In this document: positions 18,610 to 26,364 of the stretch, piece by piece
How the letters are laid out: every line of letters begins with the position of its first letter
Position numbering within the stretch: the stretch's first letter is position 1
DNA from: JACPHB01 sp964495505
GTDB lineage: Bacteria; Patescibacteriota; Minisyncoccia; UBA10092
Reading direction: 5' to 3'
Length of the DNA: 30,733 nucleotides
NCBI GenBank assembly: GCA_964495505.1
Contig: CAZBVM010000006.1
Location: 1 to 30,733, forward strand
Notes under the pieces: model-generated
The model's input: only the letters and a program-made list of their open reading frames with translations
Database searches by the model: none
What the model was told of the DNA's origin: nothing
Translations under genes and position numbers: made by a program

Positions 18610-19738
18610 ATTATACAATTTTTCCATCCTATTTTTACTTATTGTTATTTTAACGGTTGGCGTATATATTGTCGGGAATTTTGATTTTTTTAAAAAAATT
18701 CCGGCGGCGATTTTAAATATTTTCAATACGGAAAAGACAGTCAAAATAAGTAAGCATTTAACGTTGAATCCCCAAAAAGGGATTTATTCCACCGTTTGGA
18801 ATGCACGTTCTGAAAGAATAAATAATTTAATTCAAATAGCCGATGAAACGGAAATCAACGCGATTATCATTGATGTTAAAGATAGCGGAGTTTATATTGA
18901 TAATTACTTAAAAAATCTGGTTGATGAACTTCATGCAAAAAGTATTTATAGTATCGCGAGATTGGTTGTTTTTCAGGATAATTCGCAAATTATAACTCAT
19001 CCAGAATGGTATTTTAAAAAGCCCGGCGGTTCATTGTGGCAAGACAGCCGCGGTTGGTATTGGATGGATCCAAGCAATCACGAAGTTTGGGATTATAATG
19101 TAGACATATTCAAAAAAGCGATTGACGCCGGCTTCGATGAAATAAATTTTGATTATATCCGTTTTCCGGCTTTTTCTAAAAACGAAAACGTTGATTTTCC
19201 CCCCGAGGGAAAAATAATTATAAAAAATCAGATTATAAATGAATTTGCAAAATATTTAACTTCGGAATTAAAAAATTATGATCCTGATATAAAGCTTTCG
19301 GCGGATTTATTCGCCTACAATATGCTGAAGCGCGATGACTTGGGTGTTGGACAAAACTTCACTGAACTTTATGATTATTTTGATTATATTTCCCCGATGA
19401 TTTATCCGTCGCATTATTTGCCGGGAAATTTCGGATTTGAAAATCCGGCGGAGCGTCCCTATGAAGTAGTTTTGGGGACAATTGAAAAGGGGAAGGCACA
19501 GCTTTGGGAAAAATCAGCCGCGGAAGTAGGCACGAGTACGCCGGCGATAGTTAGTCCGGTTTTTGAAAAACGCCTTAAGAAACTCCGCCCATGGCTTCAG
19601 GATTTTAATATCGGCGCCATTTATGATAGCGAAATGATCCGCAAAGAAAAACAGGCGGTATATGACGCTGGCCTAACCAGTGGCTGGCTTTTATGGAACC
19701 CACGAAACGTGTATACTAAAAATGCGTTAGATAAGTAA
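18605..19738 (+). CDS. DUF4015-like putative glycoside hydrolase, membrane-anchored
   Basis: 377 residues. One N-terminal hydrophobic helix (about 6-25) directs it outward. The rest matches the putative glycoside hydrolase family DUF4015: GIYSTVWNARSERINNLI, AIIIDVKDSG, SIARLVVFQD, LWQDSRGWYWMDPSNHEVWDYN, GFDEINFDYIRFP, SADLFAYNM and DYISPMIYPSHY. The order of these blocks fits a TIM barrel with acidic residues at strand ends (D in FDYIRFP, D in SADLF). Substrate unproven in the family. It is followed 19 bases later by a DUF3105 gene, also membrane-anchored. Confidence 0.8.
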   Translation: MKLYNFSILFLLIVILTVGVYIVGNFDFFKKIPAAILNIFNTEKTVKISKHLTLNPQKGIYSTVWNARSERINNLIQIADETEINAIIIDVKDSGVYIDNYLKNLVDELHAKSIYSIARLVVFQDNSQIITHPEWYFKKPGGSLWQDSRGWYWMDPSNHEVWDYNVDIFKKAIDAGFDEINFDYIRFPAFSKNENVDFPPEGKIIIKNQIINEFAKYLTSELKNYDPDIKLSADLFAYNMLKRDDLGVGQNFTELYDYFDYISPMIYPSHYLPGNFGFENPAERPYEVVLGTIEKGKAQLWEKSAAEVGTSTPAIVSPVFEKRLKKLRPWLQDFNIGAIYDSEMIRKEKQAVYDAGLTSGWLLWNPRNVYTKNALDK

Positions 19739-19757
19739 AAATTAATATTAAAAATTT

Positions 19758-20378
19758 ATGAATGAAGAGCTTACGCCAAAAGAACTATACGATCAAAGGA
19801 AAAAAGAGAAATTTGGACTGGAAAAAAAATCAGAACGGTCCGGTAAATTAAAAAAACTTTTAGTTTGGTTGCTTATAATTTTAGTTGTGGTTGGAGGAAT
19901 GTATTGGTTTATAAAAAGAAGCCGAGAAAAAATCGCTTTAAGAAAAATTTATGCCGTAGAAATTCCCGATCAAGGCAGTAATCATATAAGTGTTGGTGCT
20001 TCACATCCGACATATAATTCCAATCCGCCGACTTCTGGCTGGCATTATGAAAAATGGGAAACCAAGGGAGTTTATAAAAAGCAGCAACCGGACGAGGGAT
20101 TAATTCATAATCTTGAACATGGCTACATTTGGATTTCTTATAGGCCAGATGCAAATCCAGAAATAATCAATCAGTTGGAGAATTTTTACGGCTTCGGCAA
20201 AAAAATTATCGTTGAACCGCGAAAAGAAAATGATAAACTTATAGCTATTGCCGCCTGGAATTGGCTTGATAAATTTGATCCAGTATCCGGCGATTTTTTG
20301 AGTGACGCAGAATTGAAACGTATCGGGGATTTTATTGATACATATATAAATCAAGGACCGGAACCCAATGCGCCGTAG
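19758..20378 (+). CDS. DUF3105 family membrane protein
   Basis: 206 residues. A charged N-terminus (KELYDQRKKEKFG...) is followed by one membrane helix (about 35-53, LLVWLLIILVVVGGMYWFI). The outer domain has the DUF3105 features: SVGASHPTYNSNPPTSGWHY, IHNLEHGYIWISYRP and the IIVEPR strand with FDPVSG. The conserved His residues in SHPTY, GWHY and HNLEHG could bind metal. The family has no proven function as far as I know. It lies downstream of the DUF4015-like gene and upstream of the lemA promoter. Confidence 0.85.
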   Translation: MNEELTPKELYDQRKKEKFGLEKKSERSGKLKKLLVWLLIILVVVGGMYWFIKRSREKIALRKIYAVEIPDQGSNHISVGASHPTYNSNPPTSGWHYEKWETKGVYKKQQPDEGLIHNLEHGYIWISYRPDANPEIINQLENFYGFGKKIIVEPRKENDKLIAIAAWNWLDKFDPVSGDFLSDAELKRIGDFIDTYINQGPEPNAP

Positions 20379-20385
20379 TTTTTAT

Positions 20386-20414
20386 TTGATTTTTTATAGG
20401 TTTTGTGCTAAACT
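20386..20414 (+). promoter_or_regulatory. Promoter of lemA
   Basis: TTGATT (20386-20391), 17-base spacer, and TAAACT (20409-20414) preceded by TGC, an extended -10. Start would be near 20421, giving a leader of about 19 nt with no Shine-Dalgarno site. Confidence 0.55.
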
Positions 20415-20439
20415 AGAATTTATTATTTTATAAAAATAT

Positions 20440-20994
20440 ATGAACATAATATATGTCGTTTCCGCTATCATAGGTTTTTTACTGTTGTCTCTTATTTTTA
20501 TCTTTAATAATTTAATCAGAAAGCGCAACCGCGTTGAAGAAGCATGGTCCGATATTGAAGTGCAAATGAAGAGGCGATACGATTTGATTCCGAATGTTGT
20601 TGAAACCGTAAAAGGATACGCCGCCCACGAAAAAGGAGTTCTTGAAAATGTTACCCGAGCCAGAACGCAGGCTATGGGCGCTCATTCAAACGCGGAGCAC
20701 GCAGAGGCCGAAAATATGCTTTCTAACACCCTAAAAACTCTTTTTGCGGTAGCGGAAAATTATCCCGATCTTAAAGCCAATGCCAATTTTTTGGATTTGC
20801 AGCGCGAATTAGCCGACACCGAAAATAAGATCCAGTCGGCGCGCCGCTTCTATAATTCCAACGTGCGCGACTATAACATTGCTATAGAGTCGTTTCCAGC
20901 GAATATGATTGCTAATACGCTTGGTTTTACCCGCAAAGAACTTTTTGATCTTGAAGAAGAAGTGGCCAAAGAACCGGTCAAGGTTAAATTCTAA
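20440..20994 (+). CDS. lemA: LemA family protein
   Basis: 184 residues, the normal length. An N-terminal membrane helix (about 3-23) is followed by the LemA helical domain: NRVEEAWSDIEVQMKRRYDLIPNVVETVKGYAAHEK, ANFLDLQRELADTENKIQSARRFYNSNVRDYNIAIESFPANMIA. LemA proteins are membrane-bound with a long helical bundle outside; their role is poorly known. The HtpX-like protease gene follows, a pairing common in bacteria, which supports a membrane quality-control function. Confidence 0.93.
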   Translation: MNIIYVVSAIIGFLLLSLIFIFNNLIRKRNRVEEAWSDIEVQMKRRYDLIPNVVETVKGYAAHEKGVLENVTRARTQAMGAHSNAEHAEAENMLSNTLKTLFAVAENYPDLKANANFLDLQRELADTENKIQSARRFYNSNVRDYNIAIESFPANMIANTLGFTRKELFDLEEEVAKEPVKVKF

Positions 20995-21000
20995 ATTATC

Positions 21001-21095
21001 AAGATGAAAACAAATTTTTAAAATTGCTTAGCCCCACCCCGCAGCTGCGGGGCGGCTCGCCCCCGCCTACAATTTTAAAAATTTGTTTTCATCTT
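21001..21095 (+). repeat. Long inverted repeat between lemA and htpX
   Basis: A perfect 26 bp inverted repeat: 21001-21026 (AAGATGAAAACA...) against 21070-21095 (...TGTTTTCATCTT). The 43-base interior contains the perfect 16-base palindrome CCCCGCAGCTGCGGGG (21037-21052) and the string CCCCGCCTACAATTTTAAAA shared with 16117-16136. It ends 8 bases before the htpX ATG. Confidence 0.85.
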
Positions 21096-21103
21096 TCATT
21101 ATT

Positions 21104-22018
21104 ATGACTCTTTATACGGAGCGTTCTAAAAATATATACAAAACCTGGCTTTTAATGACGGTTTTTTTTGGCGTAGTCATAGGAATCGGATGGATTTTCA
21201 GCCAGATTTACGGAAATCCAGGAATTCTTTATATCGCGGTGGTTTTCAGTATTTTTATGAACGTTTTAAGTTATTGGTTTTCGGATAAAATTGTTTTAAA
21301 AATGCACAAAGCGAAGCCAGTGGATTTAAAATCGCATCCCGAGCTTTACAGAATTTTGGAAAATCTTACCATTGTTGCCGGACTTCCCGTGCCGAGATTC
21401 TATATAATTGACGACCCGATGCCAAACGCTTTCGCCACCGGCAGAAATCCAAAAAACGCCGTGGTGGCAGTAACAACCGGACTAATGGAAAAACTGGATC
21501 GCAGCGAGCTTGAGGGGGTGCTTAGCCACGAGCTTTCCCATATAGGAAATCGAGATATGTTGGTTTCAACTGTAGCCGTGGTCTTGGTTGGTTTTATCGC
21601 TATTCTTTCGGATATGTTCATGCGCTCTTTATGGTTTGGGGGAATGCGAAGTCGCGATGACAACGATTCCCGCGCAGGCGGGATTCTAATTATCGTTGGC
21701 GTCGTATTATCCATTTTAACGCCTATTATCGCTTCTTTGATCCAATTAGCGATTTCCCGCAGGCGAGAATTTCTTGCCGATACTTCCGGCGCGCTTTTAA
21801 CCAGATATCCGGAAGGGCTCGCAAACGCTCTCACCAAAATTTCAACCTATTCGCGCCCAATGAAGACCGCTTCCAACGCCACTGCGCATTTATTTTTGGA
21901 AAGTCCTTTCGGAACGGACTCACAAAATGGTAAAAAAACTTCATGGCTAGTAAAAATTTTTTCAACTCATCCACCAATTGAGGAAAGAGTAAAAATACTA
22001 AGAGATTTAAAGATATAA
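21104..22018 (+). CDS. htpX: M48 family zinc metalloprotease (HtpX-like)
   Basis: 304 residues from ATG 21104; an in-frame TTG at 21083 lies in the inverted repeat and is less likely. HtpX proteases degrade misfolded membrane proteins. Seen: two N-terminal helices (about 15-60), PVPRFYIIDDPMPNAFATGRNP, the zinc site H142-E143-L144-S145-H146, two further helices after it (VAVVLVGFIAILSDMF and GILIIVGVVLSILTPIIASLI), and the third ligand region RRREFLADTSGAL. The C-terminus STHPPIEERVKIL is typical. Length is normal. It lacks a Shine-Dalgarno; the palindromic element occupies that place. Confidence 0.93.
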   Translation: MTLYTERSKNIYKTWLLMTVFFGVVIGIGWIFSQIYGNPGILYIAVVFSIFMNVLSYWFSDKIVLKMHKAKPVDLKSHPELYRILENLTIVAGLPVPRFYIIDDPMPNAFATGRNPKNAVVAVTTGLMEKLDRSELEGVLSHELSHIGNRDMLVSTVAVVLVGFIAILSDMFMRSLWFGGMRSRDDNDSRAGGILIIVGVVLSILTPIIASLIQLAISRRREFLADTSGALLTRYPEGLANALTKISTYSRPMKTASNATAHLFLESPFGTDSQNGKKTSWLVKIFSTHPPIEERVKILRDLKI

Positions 22019-22026
22019 TTAGTTTT

Positions 22027-22617
22027 ATGGCCGAAGAAAAAAAGAGAATTAAAGAATTAGAAGAAGAAATTAAGCGGCTTAAAAAACTGGCTTATAGAGA
22101 TGAATTAACCAATCTCTATAACCGTCATGGTTTTAAAGAGGAATCCGAAAAGTTCATTAATGAAGTAATTGGCTATTTAAAATATCCATCGCGACGGGAA
22201 AAGTTTCTTATTAAAAATTTTAGTTTGGTGATTTTTGACATTGATAATTTAAAGAAAATAAATGATACTTACGGTCATCAGGCAGGAGACGCGATTTTGA
22301 AATTTGTTAGTAAAGCTATTCAAGAAAGATTGCGCGGAATTGACATAGTGGCGCGCTGGGGCGGAGAGGAGATTATCATGGGTCTGGTCGGAGCTGACGA
22401 AGATCGCGCGTATGAAATTGCCGATGCTATAAGAAAAAAAATAGAAGAAGCGACGGTTAACTGGGAAGAGAAATCAATAAAATTTACGATTAGCGGAGGT
22501 GTTGCCGGCCTTATTGAAACCGGTGATTTTGACAGCTTGTTTAAAAAATCAGACGCGGCGCTTTATAAAGCCAAACAGACCGGTAAAAATAAAATTATCA
22601 AAGCGTCGGACTTATAA
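22027..22617 (+). CDS. Diguanylate cyclase (GGDEF domain, GGEE variant)
   Basis: 196 residues. A short N-terminal coiled coil (KRIKELEEEIKRLKKLAYRDELTNLYNRHGF) leads directly into a GGDEF domain: FDIDNLKKINDTYGHQAGD carries the metal and guanine contacts, and the active-site signature is GGEEI at 112-116. An RxxD inhibition site (R103-D106) lies five residues before it, as in product-inhibited cyclases. The likely product is cyclic di-GMP. No sensor domain or membrane helix, so signal input may come through dimerisation. No EAL or PilZ gene is in the window. It starts 8 bases after htpX. Confidence 0.88.
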   Translation: MAEEKKRIKELEEEIKRLKKLAYRDELTNLYNRHGFKEESEKFINEVIGYLKYPSRREKFLIKNFSLVIFDIDNLKKINDTYGHQAGDAILKFVSKAIQERLRGIDIVARWGGEEIIMGLVGADEDRAYEIADAIRKKIEEATVNWEEKSIKFTISGGVAGLIETGDFDSLFKKSDAALYKAKQTGKNKIIKASDL

Positions 22618-22646
22618 CAATTAATAAAGACAATCCCGCACATAGT

Positions 22647-22733
22647 GGAGGGTTGGCCGAGTGGTTTATGGCGCATGCTTGGAAAGCATGTGGGAGAAAT
22701 CCCGCACAGGTTCGAATCCTGTACCCTCCGCCA
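22647..22733 (+). tRNA. tRNA-Ser (anticodon GGA), CCA encoded
   Basis: The acceptor stem GGAGGGT pairs with ACCCTCC, then discriminator G and an encoded CCA (22731-22733). The anticodon stem CATGC/GCATG encloses loop TTGGAAA with anticodon GGA at 22681-22683. A long variable arm (GTGGGAGAAATCCCGCA) marks a class II serine tRNA. The T-arm has GGTTCGAATCC. Confidence 0.95.
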
Positions 22734-22737
22734 AAAT

Positions 22738-22766
22738 TTGACACAGCTTTTATTTTATGATAATAT
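22738..22766 (+). promoter_or_regulatory. Promoter of the 3-TM protein gene
   Basis: A perfect TTGACA (22738-22743) and TAATAT (22761-22766) with a 17-base spacer, directly after the tRNA. A TATAAT at 22766-22771 has too long a spacer for the same -35. Confidence 0.5.
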
Positions 22767-22839
22767 ATAATGGCCTATAATGGCTATAGTTCCTTACCAT
22801 TATCTTAGTAGATAGCTACAACACGAAATGGAGGAAACG

Positions 22840-23157
22840 ATGCAAGATTTGCAAGAGCTCTGGATTTTCCCTATTGTGATAGTATCATTTTTAGGTTTCG
22901 TTTTTATTTGTAAAAAAGTAAGATATGGAACACCTCGAAGTGTCTGTGTATTTCTCTGGGGGTTCATGCACCTTATACCAACACTTGGTTTTGTCATATT
23001 TACCGCAATTGACATTCATGTACTGGAACAAACAATCGGCATTCTCAGTTTTATTTACCTCACGATGACAGGGACAACCTTCTTGTCAATCGCCTTTGTG
23101 CGAGAACCATCAAAACAAGGCGAATATTTCGCCGATGGTCCCAATTGGCCCACATAG
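22840..23157 (+). CDS. Small three-helix membrane protein, unknown
   Basis: 105 residues. The ATG at 22840 is chosen over the upstream ATG at 22828 because GGAGG (22830-22834) lies 5 bases before it and would be inside the longer frame. Three hydrophobic segments: LWIFPIVIVSFLGFVFIC, VCVFLWGFMHLIPTLGFVIF, and ILSFIYLTMTGTTFLSIAF. The tail EYFADGPNWPT is polar. I do not recognise the family. It has its own promoter and terminator and stands alone between a tRNA and a cell-wall gene, like the other mini-gene cassettes here. Confidence 0.6.
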   Translation: MQDLQELWIFPIVIVSFLGFVFICKKVRYGTPRSVCVFLWGFMHLIPTLGFVIFTAIDIHVLEQTIGILSFIYLTMTGTTFLSIAFVREPSKQGEYFADGPNWPT

Positions 23158-23193
23158 TATATTTGGGGCACCTAACCCAAGTGTCTCGCCAGT

Positions 23194-23229
23194 AAACAAT
23201 GACTCCATTTATGGAGTTTTATTGTTTTT
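23194..23229 (+). terminator. Intrinsic terminator of the 3-TM gene
   Basis: ACTCCAT-TT-ATGGAGT (23202-23217) followed by TTTATTGTTTTT. An outer AAACAAT (23194-23200) can also pair with ATTGTTT (23221-23227), extending the stem. Confidence 0.75.
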
Positions 23230-23265
23230 AAGGCAAAAAGAGCGTAAAATACAAGAAGTTTTGAA

Positions 23266-24315
23266 ATGATCTATAATATGTTTGAATTTAGGGAAGTCAA
23301 AAACGAATCGGAGTATAAGCCACTTATAGTCGCGGAAAACGCGCTGTTTACTCAGGCGTGGTTTTTTGGCAGGTGGCAGGAAGTGATGGGGAGAAAAGTT
23401 GAAAGATTTGAAATTCGAAATGGTTCAAAAATTTTAGGATTTTTTCAAATTATAAAATATCCGTTAGTTTTTTCTAAAAGTTTTCTGTATATTCCGCATG
23501 CGCTAGTTCTCCGAAGCTTTAGCGAAGGAGGAGGCCAACATTTTCATGATTTTTTAAAAGAATTTCGTAAAAAATTAATTGAAATCGGAAAAGAAGAAAA
23601 CGCCGTTTTCACGCGTTTTGACCTATGCTCCCATAATTCCAATTCTGGAAGTGAAGAGGATTTAGATAAATATTTTAAAAAAGTTCCATCCTACGCTTAT
23701 CGCTCATCTTACTTCCAGCCGAAATTTGAATGGCTTATTGATTTAACGAAAACAGAGGAAGAGATTTTAAGCGAGATGCATCCGAAAACTCGATATAATA
23801 TTAATCTAGCGCTGAGAAGAGGGATAAAAGTAGAAATTACAAATGAAAATTTTAATGAATATTTTCCTGATTTTTACGAACTTCTTGAAGAAACAGCAAA
23901 ACGCGATAATTTTAATCTGCATCCCGAAATTTACTACGAAAATATTTTTAAAAGCTGCGAAAAAAATCAAAACGCTTTTTTATCAGTTGCAAAATATAAT
24001 AGTAAAATTTTGGCAATAAATTTGATTTTATTTTTCGGCAATGTGGCTTATTTTCTTTTCGGCGGCTCAAGCGACGAGCATAAAAATTTCATGTTTTCTT
24101 ATCTGGCGCAGTGGGAAGCGATAAAAGAAGCGAAAAAGCGGGGATTTGGGATTTATAACTTCGGCGCTGTTAACGGAAAAAATTTTGAAGGAATTTCGCG
24201 TTTTAAAAAAGGATTCGGCGGAAAATTATTGGAATACTCCGATTCTTATGACATAGTTTTAAAGCCTTTCTGGTATTTTTTATATAACTTAAGAAAAAAA
24301 TTCCAATTTCACTGA
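23266..24315 (+). CDS. FemAB-like aminoacyltransferase (peptidoglycan bridge type)
   Basis: 349 residues. FemA/B/X proteins carry two GNAT-like domains and add amino acids from aminoacyl-tRNA to the lipid II peptide stem. Seen: a first domain with QAWFFGRWQEVMGRKVERFEI, the hallmark MHPKTRYNINLALRRGIKVEI, a C-terminal domain with YELLEETAKRDNFNLHPEIYYE and YLAQWEAIKEAKKRGFGIYNFGAVNG, and GISRFKKGFGGKLLEY near the end. The coiled-coil arm of Staphylococcus FemA is absent. An alternative ATG at 23278 (MFEFREVKN) is possible. The Mur ligase next door supports a wall role. Confidence 0.85.
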   Translation: MIYNMFEFREVKNESEYKPLIVAENALFTQAWFFGRWQEVMGRKVERFEIRNGSKILGFFQIIKYPLVFSKSFLYIPHALVLRSFSEGGGQHFHDFLKEFRKKLIEIGKEENAVFTRFDLCSHNSNSGSEEDLDKYFKKVPSYAYRSSYFQPKFEWLIDLTKTEEEILSEMHPKTRYNINLALRRGIKVEITNENFNEYFPDFYELLEETAKRDNFNLHPEIYYENIFKSCEKNQNAFLSVAKYNSKILAINLILFFGNVAYFLFGGSSDEHKNFMFSYLAQWEAIKEAKKRGFGIYNFGAVNGKNFEGISRFKKGFGGKLLEYSDSYDIVLKPFWYFLYNLRKKFQFH

Positions 24316-24364
24316 TTAAATTTCACCTGTTTATTATGAATGCTATAGCACGCAAAACAAACAA

Positions 24365-25684
24365 ATGAGCATTAAGTCAAAAATCAAAAAAATAATTCCT
24401 GAAAGGGTTATTTCGCTTTACCATTTTTCCCTAGCGACTTTAGCAGCTTTTTATTATAGATTTCCGTCAAAAAAGATGATTGTTATTGGCATTACTGGTA
24501 CCAAAGGTAAAACCTCGGCAGCAAATTTTATCTGGGCGGTTTTAGTGGCAGGTGGATATAAAACTGGTCTTATCGGGACGGCGAATATCAGAATTGGCGA
24601 TATTGAAATGATGAATAAATATCACATGACAATGCCCGGACGGTTTATTTTGCAATGTTTACTTAAGCAAATGGTCGATGCCGGTTGTAAATTTGCCATT
24701 GTTGAAACTACTTCCGAAGGTATTAAACAATGGCGGCACTTTGGGATTTATTATGATGTTGCAGTTTTTACCAATTTAACACCGGAACATTTACAAGCGC
24801 ACGGCGGCAATTTCCAAAAATATAAAGCGGCAAAAGGCGGAATGTTTAAAGCGCTTCAAAACGGAAAGCAAAAATTCATCAATGGCAAAGAAATTAAAAA
24901 AGTGATTGTCGCCAATTACGACGATTTGCATAAAGAATATTTTTTGAATTTTCCAGCCGATAAAAAGATAACTTTTGGGACGATTGAAGGCTCAGATTTT
25001 CAGGCTGAGAAAATAAAAAACACCAAAGATGGCTTGGAATTTTTCGTCGGTTCAGAACCGTATGAAATAAATATTTTGGGAAAATTCAACGTATATAATG
25101 CGCTTCCGGCCGTTGCCATCGGTTCATTATTTGGCGTTTCGAAAGAAAAAATCAGCGAGGGATTAAAAAATCTTAAAAATATTCCTGGCCGGATGGAAAA
25201 AATTGACGAAGGACAGAATTTTCTGGTTTTTGTTGATTACGCTCATGAAAAAGAGGGGATGAACGCGGTTTTAGAAACGGCCGGCGAAATGACGGCCGAA
25301 TCGATGAGCAGGGTTATTGTGCTTTTGGGCGCCGAAGGTGGGGGCCGAGATAAGGCCAAAAGGCCGGTTTTGGGAGAAATTGCGGCAAAAAAAGCCGATT
25401 TTGTCGTTATAAGCAATGTTGATCCCTACGAAGATGATCCAAAAGAAATCTGCGAAAATATCGCTACTGCGGCGGAAAAGTTTGGTAAAGTTCGTAGGCA
25501 AAATTTGTTTGTTGTTGAAGACCGTCGGGAGGGGATTAAAAAAGCGCTTTCCTTGGCCGGCGATAATGATGTAGTATTAATAACGGGAAAGGGGAGCGAA
25601 CAATCAATTATCATTGACAGCAAGCGCTACCCCTGGGACGACAGAAAGGTCGTTCGCGAAGAATTAAATAAAATTAAAAAATGA
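24365..25684 (+). CDS. MurE-like Mur ligase without the N-terminal substrate domain
   Basis: 439 residues. Mur ligases add amino acids to the UDP-MurNAc peptide using ATP. Seen: ATP loop TGTKGKT at 44-50, GLIGTANIRIGD, TMPGRF (MurE has TTP), VETTSEG, FTNLTPEHLQAHG, FVDYAHEKEGMNAVLE, and the C-domain RDKAKRPVLGEIA, GKGSEQSI and WDDRKVVREEL. The family normally has an N-terminal domain of about 90 residues that binds the UDP moiety; here only a short helix precedes the ATP loop. The DNPR/DNPA motif that selects the amino acid reads NVDPYEDDP, so the added residue cannot be predicted. The stop overlaps the next start (ATGA). Confidence 0.8.
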   Translation: MSIKSKIKKIIPERVISLYHFSLATLAAFYYRFPSKKMIVIGITGTKGKTSAANFIWAVLVAGGYKTGLIGTANIRIGDIEMMNKYHMTMPGRFILQCLLKQMVDAGCKFAIVETTSEGIKQWRHFGIYYDVAVFTNLTPEHLQAHGGNFQKYKAAKGGMFKALQNGKQKFINGKEIKKVIVANYDDLHKEYFLNFPADKKITFGTIEGSDFQAEKIKNTKDGLEFFVGSEPYEINILGKFNVYNALPAVAIGSLFGVSKEKISEGLKNLKNIPGRMEKIDEGQNFLVFVDYAHEKEGMNAVLETAGEMTAESMSRVIVLLGAEGGGRDKAKRPVLGEIAAKKADFVVISNVDPYEDDPKEICENIATAAEKFGKVRRQNLFVVEDRREGIKKALSLAGDNDVVLITGKGSEQSIIIDSKRYPWDDRKVVREELNKIKK

Positions 25685-26355
25685 CACAAATAATACCGGC
25701 TTTAATAGTATCCGATAAAAATTTATACAATGATTTTGAAGAGTTAAAGGATAAATTTGAACGGCTGAAGCCGTTTTTAGCCGAGTTTGATAATTGGATT
25801 CAAATTGATATCACCGACGGCGAATTTGTTGCCAGCAAAACCAATATCAGTTTTGACGAACTAACCTACTTCACAAAATTGGCTAGCGTTGAATTCCACC
25901 TGATGATAGTAAGGTTGCAACAATCTATTGAAAAATGGATCGGGCTTCAGCCAAAAAGAATCGTGTTTCACATTGAGGCATATGAGCCAAAAGATACTAA
26001 AAGCATTATTGAAAAATGCAAACAGGCGCAGATTGAGGTGGGGCTGGCTTTAAATCCGGAAACACCGTTTTTAAATATTAAACCTTGGCTGGAGGAAATT
26101 GATTCGGTGATGTTTATGGGGGTTCCTCCGGGTTACAGCGGTCAAAAGTTTATTCCAGAAACAGCGGCAAAAATCGGGCTATTGCGATATAATCATCCTA
26201 ATATTAAAATTGAAGTAGATGGCGGAGTAAGAGTTGAAAATATCCAGCAATTAAAAGAAGCGGGAGCCGATATTTTTGCTGTTGGTTCCGGTATTTTATC
26301 TTCACCTAACATTGGCCAAGCCATTGCCGATTTTAAAAATGCTTTACTAAAATAA
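25681..26355 (+). CDS. rpe: Ribulose-phosphate 3-epimerase family protein
   Basis: 224 residues, normal length. RPE interconverts ribulose 5-phosphate and xylulose 5-phosphate in the pentose phosphate pathway. Seen: PALIVSD start, WIQIDITDGEFV (family LHVDVMDGxFV), VEFHLM, MGVPPGYSGQKFIPE (family MTVNPGFGGQxF), EVDGGVRVENI with catalytic Asp, and AVGSGI for phosphate. The His before the first catalytic Asp is Gln here and NPG is PPG, so catalysis or substrate may be altered. Its gene lies directly before transketolase, which argues for the pentose phosphate role. Confidence 0.8.
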   Translation: MTQIIPALIVSDKNLYNDFEELKDKFERLKPFLAEFDNWIQIDITDGEFVASKTNISFDELTYFTKLASVEFHLMIVRLQQSIEKWIGLQPKRIVFHIEAYEPKDTKSIIEKCKQAQIEVGLALNPETPFLNIKPWLEEIDSVMFMGVPPGYSGQKFIPETAAKIGLLRYNHPNIKIEVDGGVRVENIQQLKEAGADIFAVGSGILSSPNIGQAIADFKNALLK

Positions 26356-26364
26356 TTTTTTAAA

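Noticed and set aside
22647..22770. tRNA-Ser as an integration site for the small membrane gene after it
   Set aside because: I found no second copy of the tRNA 3' end downstream and no integrase in the window.
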